Source: Aristolochia californica
Taxonomy: Eukaryota > Streptophyta > Magnoliopsida > Piperales > Aristolochiaceae
Direction of reading: 5' to 3'
Length of the DNA: 64,000 bases
Assembly (NCBI GenBank): GCA_029961685.1
Contig: JARWKL010000002.1
Location: forward strand, 33,696,908 to 33,760,907
A program made the translations under genes and the position numbers. The notes under the pieces are model-generated. The model ran no database searches and was not told where the DNA came from. It worked only from the letters and a program-made list of their open reading frames with translations. Positions 31,802 through 43,377 of this stretch are shown piece by piece (positions within the stretch are counted from its first letter, which is position 1; each line of letters begins with the position of its first letter).

Positions 31802-31813
31802 TGGTATCAGAGC
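31802..31813 (+). other. Copia 4 primer-binding site
   Basis: TGGTATCAGAGC, perfect, adjoining the LTR. Confidence 0.9.
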
Positions 31814-32846
31814 TTCAAATTTTAAATCCCCACATCAAAAGAATGATCTAAGAAGTTGTGATCAAAACTACTCATAGAAGGCTCTTTGTGAAGTAAGATT
31901 GAAGTTTGTGAGATAAATTTTTTATTCTTGTTATTATTACTTCATGCTCTCCGTTTTTGGATCTTTAAAAGATGGTTCACAGATGATTTTATTGCTTTCT
32001 TCAACTTATGAAATTATTGAGATTTATGCATCTCAGATTAGAAGAAGCTTACCAAGGTAGTTTTGTGAGTTTGCAATTTCTTGGCTGAAAATTGGTTTAG
32101 GTTGAGATTTTCTGCATAAAACATTATAATTTTGTGGGAAAAAGATTTTCCTGATGAATAAAATTATTCTTGAGCCTATTATGAGTGGTTTGTTATCCAT
32201 TGGATTTCATAAATCTAATTACTTAGCTTCTATGCTAAGCTTCTCCATTAACCGAGTTGTTTGAAGAACTCTACTCTGTTTTGTGATTTTTTGGTGATTT
32301 TTTTGAAAGCCGCAAGGTGGGTGATTGTTCTTGGAAAATAAAGCATCGGATATAGTATTTTACATAAAATGAATCAAGCACAAAATAAGAAAGGAAGTGG
32401 CTAGTTGAGGCCAATTCATTTGAAGAAAGATTTATGTGTTTCAAGATCTTACAATATCTTCTTGATTAGGCCTGATTTTGTTTGATTTTTTATCAATTAT
32501 ATCTTGCATAATTCATGAAGAACTGAATATATACTGGTTTATCCCAAGATGGAGTCAAATATATTTTTGGAAAGATCTAATTCAGAATTGCTACCTTACC
32601 TTACTTGACCTCAAGCTTATTTATTGATTTTTGCTATTCTCCACAAGGAAGACTAGAGAATTAATTATATAAATTTTTGGTCAGAAAGTTGACTGGCCTA
32701 AGCGGGTTCCGTCCTTGCCTAAAGACTTGAAAAACTCGGTTTCTCCTCCCGTCTACCCGAGCTAACCTTGGTTGACCTTGAATCTCTAAGTAGCTTTCTT
32801 AGGCTACTTCAAATTTGAGTACATTATTACCCTTGAATTGCCTCTT
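31814..32846 (+). other. Copia 4 leader
   Basis: About 1 kb without a convincing reading frame between primer site and gag ATG. AT-rich. The minus-strand equivalent in copia 1 lies between 25550 and 26042. Confidence 0.6.
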
Positions 32847-33665
32847 ATGGCTGAAGAATACATATGTAACAAGAATGATCCTCTCAAGATTACTACCATA
32901 CCCTTGCGAGGGATATCAAATTTTCTGTTTTGGTCTACATCGGTTCAATGGTTCCTTATAACAAGGGATCTACTTGGTCACCTCACCAAACTTGGGCCAC
33001 CCATTGATGAAGAGGATTTTTCTTGTATTAAGTGGTTAAAAAATGATACTTTGGTAATTAGTTGGCTCATCAACAACATGAAAAAACCTTTCTCCAAAAA
33101 TTTTATTCATCTCGACACCGCCAAACAAATTTGGGAGACATGTGATAAGTTGTACTCTAGCTATGACAACTTACACATGCCATATGATATTCTCCAAAGA
33201 ATGTTCAAAACTAAACAAGGAGAAAATGTTCATGAATATTTGGCTCATTTTAGATGTCTTCAGCAAGAATGGAAGGTAGCTCAGTCTACCTCCACCAATG
33301 TCTCTGTCCAAGACAAGCAGAAGGAAGCCTTAACCACTGCCATTTACCTAATAAACATTGAGCCATATCTCGAAGTTACTAAAAGTCAACTCCTTAGCGC
33401 CTCTGCTTTTCTCTGCTTTGATGATCTATGTGCCACATTACTCTGCATTCCAGACTCTTCTTCTCCTTCTCCTACTGAAGTGTCATCCTCTATGTACTCT
33501 AGACATAGGGGAACATCAACCAAGAGGAAGAAATTATAGTAGAGGGTGAGGAAGAAGTGGAAGGAATGGTTTTGTCAGAACAAATAGCGGGGAATGCACC
33601 CATTGTGGGAAATATGGTCACGCTATAGATTAATGTTTTAAAATCCATGGCATACCGGATTGGGT
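32847..33665 (+). pseudogene. Copia 4 Gag
   Basis: ATG 32847: MAEEYICNKNDPLKITTIPL, RGISNFLFWSTSVQWFLITR, IWETCDKLYSSYDNLHMPYD and VSVQDKQKEALTTAIYLINI, an open frame of 230 codons and the best-preserved Gag in the window. After a stop near 33537 the zinc knuckle CTHCGKYGHAID-stop-CFKIHG lies at about 33590-33650. Strong similarity to copia 1 Gag. Confidence 0.88.
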
Positions 33666-33789
33666 TACGGCTAATCAAACCTCAGTATGTGATAGAATGG
33701 AGGACCAGTCTACCCCATCAATAGAAAAGAAAACCCATACCAATGATGAGTATGACTTATTCCAGAAAATGAAAACATTGATGGTCTCT

Positions 33790-33954
33790 CCTCCAAGTTC
33801 CTCCTCAACTACTACTGGATAAATGATTCAGGGGCCTCTGAGCATCTCACAGGTAACAAAAATCTACTCCACTCAGTTTCTCCTTGTCTCTCGAATAAAC
33901 ACGTTACCATCCCTGACGGCTCCCAAACTAAAGTTCTCAGGAAGGAAAATTTGT
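33790..33954 (+). pseudogene. Copia 4 protease start, truncated
   Basis: NDSGASEHLTGNKN carries an intact DSGA motif, then HVTIPDGSQTKV. Sequence switches at about 33955 to an unrelated copia piece; integrase and RT of this element are absent. Confidence 0.78.
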
Positions 33955-34011
33955 GGTAGTGAAAGATACAACTCAAGAAACAGACACATCATCCAACATG
34001 TAAAGCCCTCC
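33955..34011 (-). mobile_element. Short piece of copia 2-like integrase region
   Basis: Closely matches 30010-30066 (shared AGTGAAAGATA, ACATGTA-type and AGCCCTC ends). It marks a former copia 2-like insertion or a rearrangement point between copia 4 and the next LTR. Confidence 0.6.
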
Positions 34012-34377
34012 TGTTATGGACTCCATAGCATCCAGAGTAATCAGTAGATGCAGGGTTTAATTTATGCAATTTCCAGTTTATGTTGTTAGAAAGGTTTTAT
34101 AGTAATTTCCTTCTAACTTGTGCCCTCGGGTTGGGCCTTTGCTTGCGCGTTCCCTAATCCTCTTTATATGGAGGTCGAGCTGAGTAATGAATTAAGCATT
34201 GATCATACTCATAAATGAGGTTGGGTTCTCTCTTTCACGAGGATTGATATCGGGTTCTCTCTTTGACGAGGCCTAAGGTGCACGCTTCCTTCGAAAGCTT
34301 GGTTATCCTCACTCTTCCAATCCGGAACCATGAAGAGATCGTCTGGTAGCTGATCCATGGAAATGGAGCATATCAAC
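34012..34377 (+). mobile_element. 5' LTR of the plus-strand cargo element
   Basis: Begins TGTTATGGACTCCATAGCA, an imperfect version of the 19-base palindrome at gypsy LTR ends, and ends CATATCAAC before the primer site. The first 150 bases recur at 39010-39160. Confidence 0.85.
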
Positions 34378-34716
34378 TTGGTATTAGAGCTGACCACCAT
34401 TGGCGATTCCTCTTCCCCTGCAAATTTACGTAATCTCATTGAGAAGAATCAAAATTGGGTTGCTGCACTTCAATATGATGTTTCGGTGATGAACGATGTT
34501 CTTCAAAAATTAATTCTTCTAGTAGATGAGGGGTTTGCATGCTTTGCTACACCGCTGAGCAATTCTACACGACTTGCCAAGCCCCATGAATCGGCGACAC
34601 CAAAAACCAGCAAGCTCTCTGTCTCGGAAAAGCTTCCCGAACTTCAGAAATCAAACGGCGGGGACCCTGATTTTGGGAAATCGGAAGGGTTTTCTGCCCA
34701 AATCTCGTCAGTATAG
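34357..34716 (+). pseudogene. gag-like start of the cargo element
   Basis: ATG 34357 lies within the LTR end; the frame passes through the primer site as HINLVLELTTIGDSSSPANL, resembling gypsy 2 (VVSDRTTIGNSSSLADL). It continues open to 34716 with a Ser/Lys-rich tail. The following 34717-35010 has further open stretches (KTRVHQKKRKRRQKQLRWAL) of unknown identity. Confidence 0.6.
34379..34390 (+). other. Primer-binding site of the cargo element
   Basis: TGGTATTAGAGC, one base off the standard site; translated in the gag-like frame. Confidence 0.75.
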
Positions 34717-35192
34717 GCTGATTTGGGTTCGACTTCACAAATCCCCTTCTCATGGCCAGCAGAAAATCTTCCCACACAATAGACGAAAGCATTCCGATCT
34801 GACTCGGTCACAACGAATCAGTTCGGCCCTCCCTCCTCTGTCTTGGAATCTCCAAGCACCGGCAAAAACAAGAGTCCACCAAAAAAAGAGGAAGCGCCGT
34901 CAGAAACAACTCCGGTGGGCTTTGGCTTCTAGATTTTCACTCTCAATCGCAATCTCACTCTTGAAAATCCAATGGGGAACCCTTGTCAACACAATTGGGG
35001 TAAGCTTCTGAAACATCATCTATTTTACGATCAATTCGGATGTTCCTGGCGGTTGATAGGGCTCTAAGGGCCTGAGCAGCAGCAACATTGCCCTCAAAAT
35101 ATGGATGGCGGGTTTCGGTTTCGTGAATTAGAGCAACAGAACAATTTTTCTGGAATTTGGGTTTGCCTGAATGCAATGCGTGATGGAAATTT

Positions 35193-36032
35193 TTGGGCTT
35201 TCTGGCAACGGTACAGAAAATGCAATGGTTGAAAATTTTTATTATGGTTGATGGGAACAAAACTAGTGCATTTGTTCTTTTTCATTCTTCCAGCAATAAT
35301 AGTCAATCTGGACACCTTGGGTTTCTTTTTTTGGATTCCATGTATGTTGCTCCCCCACGAAATTTTTTTTTGGATGTTTTTTTTTCTACGGCTGTGCACA
35401 GCAGCAATGAGCTTCTTCCAATTTCTATTGCACGCGTGGATGAAGGACATGTTTCATATTCTTTGATGCTGCGATTTTTTTTGTGGACGAATTATGATGT
35501 TGGTGATGCACTCGGCAATAGCATGCCTATTTCATTCATGGAGTTTCAGGAGATGGAGACTATTGGCTACAGGACAAACATGTCTGTTTCATTCATTTAT
35601 AAGGCGCCTGTAGCGAAGTTCCAAGGGGTGAACCTGTATTGGCAGACCCTGATACACAGCACAGATGTTGAACAATTGAACGAATTGGTTTTTGAGTTTG
35701 GTCTAATTACTTCACGCAAGGTTTTTGCAGTGAACTTGATAATTGTGTTGTGTGATCTATATACTATCATAACAGGTAGTTCTACAAGCCCTGCTGTGAT
35801 AGGAGATTCACAAGATAGTAAGTTACATTGTCATTTCTTGGTTATGCAAAGTATGGAGATAGATTTCTTGGTTCTGCACAGAAGGCTATTGCCCGTGGGG
35901 AAATGGTTTATGTGGACCTTGACTGGACAGAAGCAGTGTGATGTGAAATTTAATTACATCGGCTTTTACAAGCGTACGAATCGTTCATGTAATCTAGCAG
36001 GAAGCGAGGGTCATATCCACAAAGAGGACTGA
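35193..36032 (+). CDS. Unidentified 279-codon frame in cargo element
   Basis: The longest continuous frame in the window. It reads FIMVDGNKTSAFVLFHSSSN, LDSMYVAPPRNFFLDVFFST, SIARVDEGHVSYSLMLRFFL and YKAPVAKFQGVNLYWQTLIH. I recognise no family. Near its end an overlapping frame gives RFLGSAQKAIARGEMVYVDL, so the true frame may shift there. It could be captured host coding sequence or altered gag. The final part runs into the insertion starting near 36000. Confidence 0.35.
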   Translation: MGFLATVQKMQWLKIFIMVDGNKTSAFVLFHSSSNNSQSGHLGFLFLDSMYVAPPRNFFLDVFFSTAVHSSNELLPISIARVDEGHVSYSLMLRFFLWTNYDVGDALGNSMPISFMEFQEMETIGYRTNMSVSFIYKAPVAKFQGVNLYWQTLIHSTDVEQLNELVFEFGLITSRKVFAVNLIIVLCDLYTIITGSSTSPAVIGDSQDSKLHCHFLVMQSMEIDFLVLHRRLLPVGKWFMWTLTGQKQCDVKFNYIGFYKRTNRSCNLAGSEGHIHKED

Positions 36033-37434
36033 ATTTTGTGTATTCTTCAATCAACTAGCCTAACCAAATATGATGAATTAATCTGAAATAAACACTAATT
36101 ATATCCTAAATTATCAAGCAATAATCTAATTAACTACTTCCACAACAGGAAAAGTCAACTCTGGATTTTATCGTGATTCGTGCCTCTCTCGAGCGCCACG
36201 TAACTACGAATCCGGCTTCTCAATCCTTGTGTCTAGCCCCTCTCGGGTGCCTAGAGTTAATGACAGAGATCGGATTACAATAGAATGTAGAGAATCAATT
36301 TCCTATTGTGATGATGCTAAAATTATCAACTCTAGATTTTACCATGATTCGTGCCTCTCTCGAGCACTAAGTAATCACGAATCCGATTTCTCAATCCTTG
36401 CTTCTATCCCCTCTCGGGCGCATAGAGTGAAAGACAGAAATCGAATTAAAATACCAAAATCCAACCTAAATTACAATCCTACCCTAACTAACTAATTTAA
36501 TCAAATATCTGGAAAACTAATATTCGAAAAACATTAATTCTCAAATCAAAGTTAATAAACATTCAAAACCTAAGTTCAAACTATATAAAAATTAAATTAC
36601 AAAATACTGGATTACTTCCCTTCTCCTTCCTCTCGCTCGAGCAGCAAATTGCTCGTTCTCATAGGTGCTATAATTTCCAACAATTGATGGCTTCGGGTTG
36701 CAAGAACGAGTGGCTGGAGGTAGAGACGACGCCGGCGAAGAAGGATAGAAACCCATGGATGGAGGTGGTGCGGCGGACGACGAAATGGAGCCGAAATCCT
36801 CTAATCGGCTCTCTCGAGTCTCGGTCGGAGTCGGAATAGCTTTGGAAATGGTCGAAAATGGGTAATCGACGTCGGAGGAGCCCTCTCGGGCCACCTCTCT
36901 GCTTGGTGAGCAGAAAATGGCAGCGTTGAACTCGCCACTACGGAGACTCTCTCGAGCTCTCCTCGGTCTGTTCTCAGTTGCCGAATGGTGGTGAACAACG
37001 GTGACGAATGGTGTTCGAAGGGAGCCCTCTCGGGTCTTCCCTCCGAATGGTCGACGGCTGGAGGGAGACTCTCTCGAGCTCTCCTCTCCTTTCATCGGCG
37101 GCTCCTCTGTTTCTCCCCTATATTCGATCCACGGCTCCCCCGCTTTCAATACGATTTTTGCCCTAAAAAATCCCATCCCCCACTAATCGCATTTCTTTAA
37201 ATATCTTCTTCTCCACACAAAATTCTCCTGAAATTCCATAATTAAATCCATACAAATCATTTCAAGAAGAAATAAACCCTAAATGCAATGAAGTATCATT
37301 CAGGAGATAAAAATATGCAATATAAGCATTGATTAATGCCAAATTCAATAAATGCACGTTTCAAGTGAAAACCGATAAATAACCACCTATAACACAATTA
37401 TAAGGGTTATTCAATTATAATTAACCTAGTTCTC
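36000..37434. other. Insertion-like region with internal direct repeats
   Basis: Composition changes abruptly. Two copies of about 119 bases (36156-36274 and 36328-36446) share GATTCGTGCCTCTCTCGAGC, CTCAATCCTTG and CCCCTCTCGGG. A 194-codon minus-strand frame (36592-37176) is Ser/Arg/Pro-rich with repeated GAGCTCTC words and looks non-coding. Probably an inserted non-coding element; its ends are not defined. Confidence 0.4.
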
Positions 37435-38161
37435 ATGTCAGAATCTTACATCTATCACAGTGCCCTACCCATCGACAGGGTGGAGTATGCGTTGTGGACC
37501 ACAAGCAATGATGAGCATGGGCCTAAGTGTGACATGCTGATGCAATTTGGGAAGAATGCAGCAGTATGCATTAGTGCTGTATCTAATGCTATTGGTATTG
37601 CAATATGGACATACAAGGTTGGGGTGGATGGAGACGAGCACCCACTTCACTCTGATGTGTCTACCCATTAACAAAATTCTATTTTGGTATAGGACAACCT
37701 TCAAAGCTCCTTTTGGATTGGAACCTGTTGGAGTGAATCTCCAAACCATGGGTAAGGGGGAAGCTTGGGTCGCAGAATTGGAAGGTTTTGGTCCAATTTC
37801 TCCTCTGCATTGGACGGATGTTGTGCTGTATTCCGGATTTCCCTTTGAGGAGGCTGGGTACATAATCAGGGGCTTGATCTCTCGTGAACAATTTGAAAAT
37901 CTATGTGCTAATCCTGTTTCTCTAAAGCACGGGATTGATAAGACTGTTCAGTTGGAAAATTTTCCGGTGGGTGGGAGTTCTGACTATGAGAAGGGATCCA
38001 ACGTAAAACATAATGGAGATAATGTTTTTTTGGGTATGCTGGGAATGGTCTTAAGGAGGAATGAATTTTATGTGGCACGGTTGCATAGCCTGACTCAATT
38101 TCAACTTTCTGCAGCAGTAGCCTCTTCCATTAGTAGAGCTCATTCTAGGGAATGGTCTTAA
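37435..38161 (+). pseudogene. Unidentified coding-like region including shared module
   Basis: Frames read YHSALPIDRVEYALWTTSND, then TFKAPFGLEPVGVNLQTMGK, ISPLHWTDVVLYSGFPFEEA and ENFPVGGSSDYEKGSNVKHN. The last block plus EFYVARLHSLTQFQ resembles the minus-strand module at 388-760 and 17094-17370. Protein-like, but no family recognised. Confidence 0.45.
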
Positions 38162-38255
38162 GGAGGAATGAATTTTATGTGGCAGGGTTGCATAGCCAGA
38201 CTCAATTTCACTTTTCTGCAGCAGTAACCTCTTCCACTAGTAGAGCACATTCTAG
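38040..38255 (+). repeat. Tandem duplication, about 108 bp x 2
   Basis: GGGAATGGTCTTAAGGAGGA through TAGTAGAGC(T/A)CATTCTA occurs twice in succession (boundary near 38147), with a few differences. The second copy is not in the open frame of the first. Confidence 0.85.
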
Positions 38256-39009
38256 ACGGATAGGGACAGCAACACATAATTTTTGTGATGGCTGCATGTT
38301 CCATTAGTAGAGCTCTTGAACCCAAGAGGGTGCTGATATTTCACATTGTTTCTCATATTACCGTCAAGATAAGCACACCCCAGCAGCACCTACAACCTGA
38401 AAACATAATGCAGCGGAGCGCCACCTGGCCAATTCTGCCTTTGACCAAATCCTCGGTGGCAGAGGTGTGTCCTTCCTACAACATTCTCTTCCGGCTAGTG
38501 AGCAGCAGCGTGTGCTGTCTGGCACGTTGCGAAGGCAACACTTGTGGGATTCCTGGAAAGTTGCGTTTTCGGTTGCTAATGGTATTGATGAACAAGTCTG
38601 CAGTGGGCTTCCTCGTGTAGTTCAGTTACCTCACTGCTCGTCTACAATACAGGACACAGGTCACCTGGATTGTTCTACGGGGGAAGCAATCTTGACCATT
38701 CAGGTTGTTGCTGCCTTGCTGGCAGAGGATGGACTGTACCACCTTGCCAATGGGAGGGCCGCATTGAGGGGTTGTGTCACACCAAATCTGTGAAATGAGC
38801 TCTTACCATCATCGTATGCTGCCATCTCTAGCTTTTGTGTTGCAGGCTCATCGTATATCTGGTGCATGGGAATTTTTCGTCCCATGGACGGAGACTGACA
38901 CTGCTGCCGTCTCATTGGAACCATTCCAGCCTTTCGTGTTGTCTACCCCAATTTCCAAGCTTGAGAACAAGCTCTTTCTCCACGGAAGGGGGGGGGTGTG
39001 TTTGGGTGA
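38256..39009 (+). other. 3' internal part and polypurine tract of cargo element
   Basis: Short open frames only. The last 80 bases (CCAAGCTTGAGAACAAGCTC, then a G-rich run at about 38984-38998) correspond to the chromovirus 3' end and polypurine tract next to the LTR at 39010. Confidence 0.6.
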
Positions 39010-39160
39010 TGTTATGGACTCCATAGCATCCAGAGTAATCAGTAGACGCAGGGTTTAATTTATGCAATTTCTAGTTTATGTTCTTAGAAGGGTTTTATGG
39101 TAATTTCCTTCAAACTTGTGCCCTCGGGTTGGGCCTTTGCTTGTGCGTTCCCTAATCCCT
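39010..39160 (+). mobile_element. Truncated 3' LTR of cargo element
   Basis: Matches 34012-34165 (TGTTATGGACTCCATAGCA, GTGCCCTCGGGTTGGGCC), then stops at CCTAATCCCT, where copia 5 sequence begins. Confidence 0.85.
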
Positions 39161-39199
39161 TGTTACACATAGGTAAATAAGTCTTCCCGCTAGTTTATG

Positions 39200-40030
39200 A
39201 TATTTTTCGTTATCTACATCTTCTCCTGTATTGTATTTGAGTCCATAGGATTATCTGCTAGTTTTCATCCCAGCATTCCTATCTCCTCTAGTAGATCTAG
39301 GGCATACTTCCTTTGGGATAGCACAATCCTATGTCTGGATTGTAATACTTCAATACCCAGAAAGTATTTGAGTAGTCCAAGATCCTTTGTCTTGAATTCA
39401 GCACATACTTTTTCTTTTGTTTCCAGGATGGCCTCGAAATCACTACCCGTTAAAATGATATCATCAAGATATACTGCCATAATTACCTTCCCTCTTGGTG
39501 TGTTTTTAATAAAAACTGAGTGATCTCCAGAGCATCTATAAAATCCTGCCCGTATGAGGGCTTGACTAAATTTCTCAAACCATGCACAAAGGACTGTTTT
39601 AGACCATACAGAGATTTTTTTAGTCAACATACTGACTCCCCCTCAACCACATACCCAATTGGTTGTTGCACATAAATTTCTTCTTTGATGTCCCCATTCG
39701 GAAAGGCATTTTTCACATCAAGTTCATATACATGCCAGGAAGAGTTAGCTACCAAAGATAATAACACACGTACCAAGTTCATTTTTGCCACTAGAGAGAA
39801 GTTTTCCTCATAATCAATTCCATAACATTGTGTATAGCCTTTAGCCATGAGGCGAGCCTTCAGCCGAGCCACAGATCCATTTGGATTATGTTTCACAGTA
39901 AACACCCATTTCCAACCAATAGGTTTCTTATCTAATGGAAGTGGGACTAGAGCCCATCATTGATTTTCATACAGGATCTGTATTTCTTCATCCATTGTTG
40001 CTTTTCACTCTAGATGTTTGAGAGCCTCTT
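39200..40030 (-). pseudogene. Copia 5 reverse transcriptase
   Basis: Minus strand: FTVKHNPNGSVARLKARLMA, YGIDYEENFSLVAKMNLVRV, WHVYELDVKNAFPNGDIKEE and active site VYLDDIILTGSDFE (YLDD intact). KDLGLLKYFLGIEVLQSRHR continues. A frame break lies near 39625. Confidence 0.9.
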
Positions 40031-41405
40031 GATAGGACTATGGTAATAATATGGAAGAAATAGTAGAGAGAAATTGACAACATGCAGGGGACAGACGATG
40101 ATGAGACACAAAATTTGATATGGGATGAGACGTAGAGGGTATGGTGCATGATCTGGGTTCTATTCTTTATGCGATAGGACGAGTATCATATTGTGGGCCA
40201 AAAACAACTGGAGAAGATGGACTTACCTCAGTGGGATCCATAAACTAAGCAGGTGTGGTGTCAGCCGGTGTTTCTGGGGGCTGAGAAGTTTCTATAGCAT
40301 GGGGCACAACCGGTCGAGGAGAACCTGGTACTGAAGATAAACCTGGAGGTGCATTGTCAGAATAGTATGGAAAGTCTTCAAAAATTGTGACATCCTTGGA
40401 CACAAGTAAACGCTGAAGGGTGAGATTATAACAAACATAACCCTTTTGTGTACAAGAGTATCCTAGAATGAAACATTTGATAGATTTAAGATCAAGTTTA
40501 CTGTGTTTTGGGGAGGAAATATGGACAAAACATTGACACCCGAAGATTTTCAAGGGCAATGAAAAGGGATCATCATTTGGAAATAATATAGAGTAAGGAG
40601 ATTTATTACCAAGAACAGAAGATGGTAGTCGATTTGTAAGAAAGCATGCAGTCAGGATTGCATGAGGCCAATAAAAGTATGGAACTTTCATGGCATATAT
40701 TAAACCTCGAGCTACCTCAAGAATATGACAATTTTTTCATTCGGCTACACCATTTTTTTTAGGAGTGTATGCACATGATGTTTGATGGATAATGTCATTT
40801 TCTTAACAAAAAGAGTCAAGTTCTTTGCAAATGTATTCTTTGGCATTATCAGAACAAAGTATTTTTATGTTCTAACCAAACTGAGTGAGTACCATAGCAT
40901 GAAAAGACTTAAAAATCAACGGTATCTCGGAACTCTCCTTAAAAAGAAACAACCAAGTGGTACGAGTGAAATCATTAATAAATGTAATAAAATACCTGAC
41001 TCTAGAAATATTTGAGATGCTCAAGGGTCCCCATACATCTGTATGAATTAATAAAAATGGAGTAATACTTTTGACTTCTAGATGAGGTGAGTATATACTC
41101 CTTTGATGTTTACTCAGTTGAAAAACTTCACAATGAAACTCGGACCTAACTTTAAGAGTAGGAAACATATAATGAAGAGATTGTGAAGATGGATGTCCCG
41201 ACCGATTGTGCCATAGCCTTGTCTCATTTTCACTAGTGGAAATAGTATTTATTTTTGGCACATCTAGGTAGTATAGCCCCCCTTGTTCATGGCATCCACC
41301 AGTTACCTGCTTCGTTATAAGATCATAAAATACACACGAAGTGGGTGAGAAGGTGATAGAGAAATTAAAATACTTTGTCAGCTGACTAACAGATAACAAA
41401 TTCAA
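40031..41405 (-). pseudogene. Copia 5 integrase and linker
   Basis: Minus strand: LWHNRSGHPSSQSLHYMF, LIHTDVWGPLSISNISRVRY, a degenerate second-Asp region near 40850, SPKKNGVAE-like sequence near 40740, YFYWPHAILTACFLTNRLPS and FGCQCFVHISSPKHSKLDLK. Stops break the catalytic core. Confidence 0.88.
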
Positions 41406-42020
41406 AAGGAAGGTAGGAACAAATAGAATATCATTGAGCGGAAGTGATGGTGTAACGGAAGTGGATCCTTTCCCTTGAACCTTGGTTTGAAAACCGTCAG
41501 CTATGGTAACAAACTTATGTGAAAGACATAGAGATATAGAATGTAATAAATGTCTGTTACCTGTAAGATGCTCGGAGGCTCCTAAGTCAATTTTCCAGGA
41601 TAAATGTCTGAATTGTCGTTGGCATTATAACATATTTCTCCATAGTGACCATTTTTTCCACTGTAACTCCTTTCCTTATAATAGCATGTATCGATAGAGT
41701 GGCCATATCTCCCACAATGAGTGCTTTATTTCCACAATTTTTCCATGATTTTGATTAGCCAACTAATCACAATGGTATCATTTTTTAACCATTTTCTATA
41801 AAAAATGTCTTCTTGATCAATAGGTGGTCCATGGTTGGTGAGATGACCAAGTAGGTCCTTTGTTATAAGAAACCTCCGAACCGATGTTGACCAACTCATA
41901 AAATTTGATACCCTTTATAAGGTTATTGTGGTAATTCTGAATATACCACCTTTGCTACTCACATTTTCTTTATCAATAATAGGCACTTCAACAAAAATAA
42001 TTCTCCAAAAAATTCTAATC
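41406..42020 (-). pseudogene. Copia 5 protease and Gag remnants
   Basis: Heavily degenerate. CTCCTAAGTCAATTTTCCAGG (41580-41600) is the mutated protease block matching copia 1 24468-24488. Zinc-knuckle remnants lie at 41690-41745 and gag N-terminal sequence near 41770-42000. 42021-42472 is leader. Confidence 0.65.
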
Positions 42021-42484
42021 AAAATATCCAAGTAGTATTCTTCAAACAACTTGGTGCATGGAGAATTTTAGCATTGATGTTAAACAATCATTATTCTGAC
42101 TTTTTTCTGAGTAAATAACCACTCATAATAGACTCAATATCACTCTTCTATATCAGGGGAATCTTGTTCCGACAAAAAAAAATTCAACAATCTGATCATG
42201 GGCTGGTCTCGGTTAACAGAAATTCCTAACCGACAAAACTGCTTTGATAGCTTCTTCTAGATCGAAAGGCAATCTCATAAGATGAAAAACATTTACATAC
42301 TCATCTTTAAATCATCTTCTGAATTTGGAAACCAGCAACATGAAATAATAAAAAAATAATGAAGGAAACTTATCTTATGCTTTTTTATCTTCCTTCACAA
42401 GGAGCCTTCTATGAGTGGTGTTGATCATATATTCTTAGATCATTCCTTTTGATGTAGGATCCTAAATTTAATGCTTCGATACCA

Positions 42485-43093
42485 TGTTGAATTTAGGATC
42501 CCTTTTCCAATATTCCAAGCAAGGGAGGAGAGAAAGAAAAAAAGGAGAAAAGGGGAAGAAGGCTCTCGGGTAGAGAGACGAAGAGAAGAGGAACAAGGTG
42601 TGCACCAAGCAAAGAGAGAGAGAGATTTACTCAAGAGAAAATTGTAGAAATTGATTAATTCTGAAGTACAACACCTCTATTTATAGTAGAGGAAGTGATA
42701 GAGTCCTTATAAAATTAACCTTTAAATATCCTAATTACATTCCAACTCTAACTCTCTAAGATAAGTCTACCTTGAAAGGATAACACAATCTAATAAAGTT
42801 CTAATATAAGTTGAACTGTAAAAATTCATCAATAACATGTAAATAAGGGAGGAGGTGAGCTTGAGGTCTTATCCTTGTGGGTCTCACGTGATCTTCCAGC
42901 TCATATTGAAAAGATTCCAACTCGTGGTATCTTTGTGGGTCCCACTTGATCTTCAAGTCCTCTAACTCATTTTAGCTTGGGTTTCTTATCTTCTTAACTC
43001 ATGCTAACTTGGATGAGAACTCTTCTTGGCATCCCACGTCCTCATGGTGGGTCCCACCATCTCGTGCATCATGGTGGGTCCCACATTGTAACA
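42485..43093 (-). mobile_element. Copia 5 5' LTR (609 bp)
   Basis: Plus-strand ends TGTTGAATTTAGGATCCC and CACATTGTAACA. The primer site (minus TGGTATCGAAGC, 42473-42484) adjoins. Same family as the copia 1 LTRs. Confidence 0.9.
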
Positions 43094-43377
43094 GACATCG
43101 ATGTCAGTTCGTTTCTCCAATGTGGCGTTAAAGTTTACTGGGCTTCGTGCAACAATAGAGAAAACTTAGACTTTTGCTTAAACGATAGCAGGATTGCCAT
43201 GAATATCCATAACAACATTTCACCAATCTTTAGATCCAGCTCATCCTTCTCGCCAAAATCTCTAGCTGCCAAAGTGTACAAGATCACGATTCATGAGTAG
43301 CAACAAAAGCACTAGAATCTTGGACGGATTTCTTTTTCAGAAAAGCCCGTAACAGCTCGGTATGGAGCGAGTGACTA
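43094..43377 (-). other. Unidentified sequence between copia 5 and gene-capturing element
   Basis: Minus strand contains an open stretch reading DFGEKDELDLKIGEMLLWIF and FKQKSKFSLLLHEAQ. Protein-like, but not recognised. It may be another captured fragment or the target DNA. Confidence 0.3.

Larger units (their letters stand above)
34012..39160 (+). mobile_element. LTR element with non-standard cargo (plus strand)
   Basis: LTR 34012-34377, primer site 34379-34390, a gag-like start similar to gypsy 2, then about 4.3 kb without recognisable protease, RT or integrase, a polypurine tract (GGAAGGGGGGGGTGTG), and a truncated right LTR 39010-39160. The inner 3' end (ACAAGCTCTTTCTCC) matches gypsy 1. 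It looks like a gypsy derivative whose pol was replaced by other coding sequence. Confidence 0.8.
39161..43093 (-). mobile_element. Copia element 5 (minus, 3' end lost)
   Basis: Relative of copia 1. It retains RT, integrase, degenerate gag, primer site (42473-42484) and 5' LTR (42485-43093). RNase H, polypurine tract and 3' LTR are missing at the junction with the cargo element. Confidence 0.9.

Noticed and set aside
36592..37176. 194-codon minus-strand open frame
   Set aside because: Ser/Arg/Pro-rich with repeated GAGCTCTC words, several frames open, no conserved blocks; described as part of a non-coding insertion.
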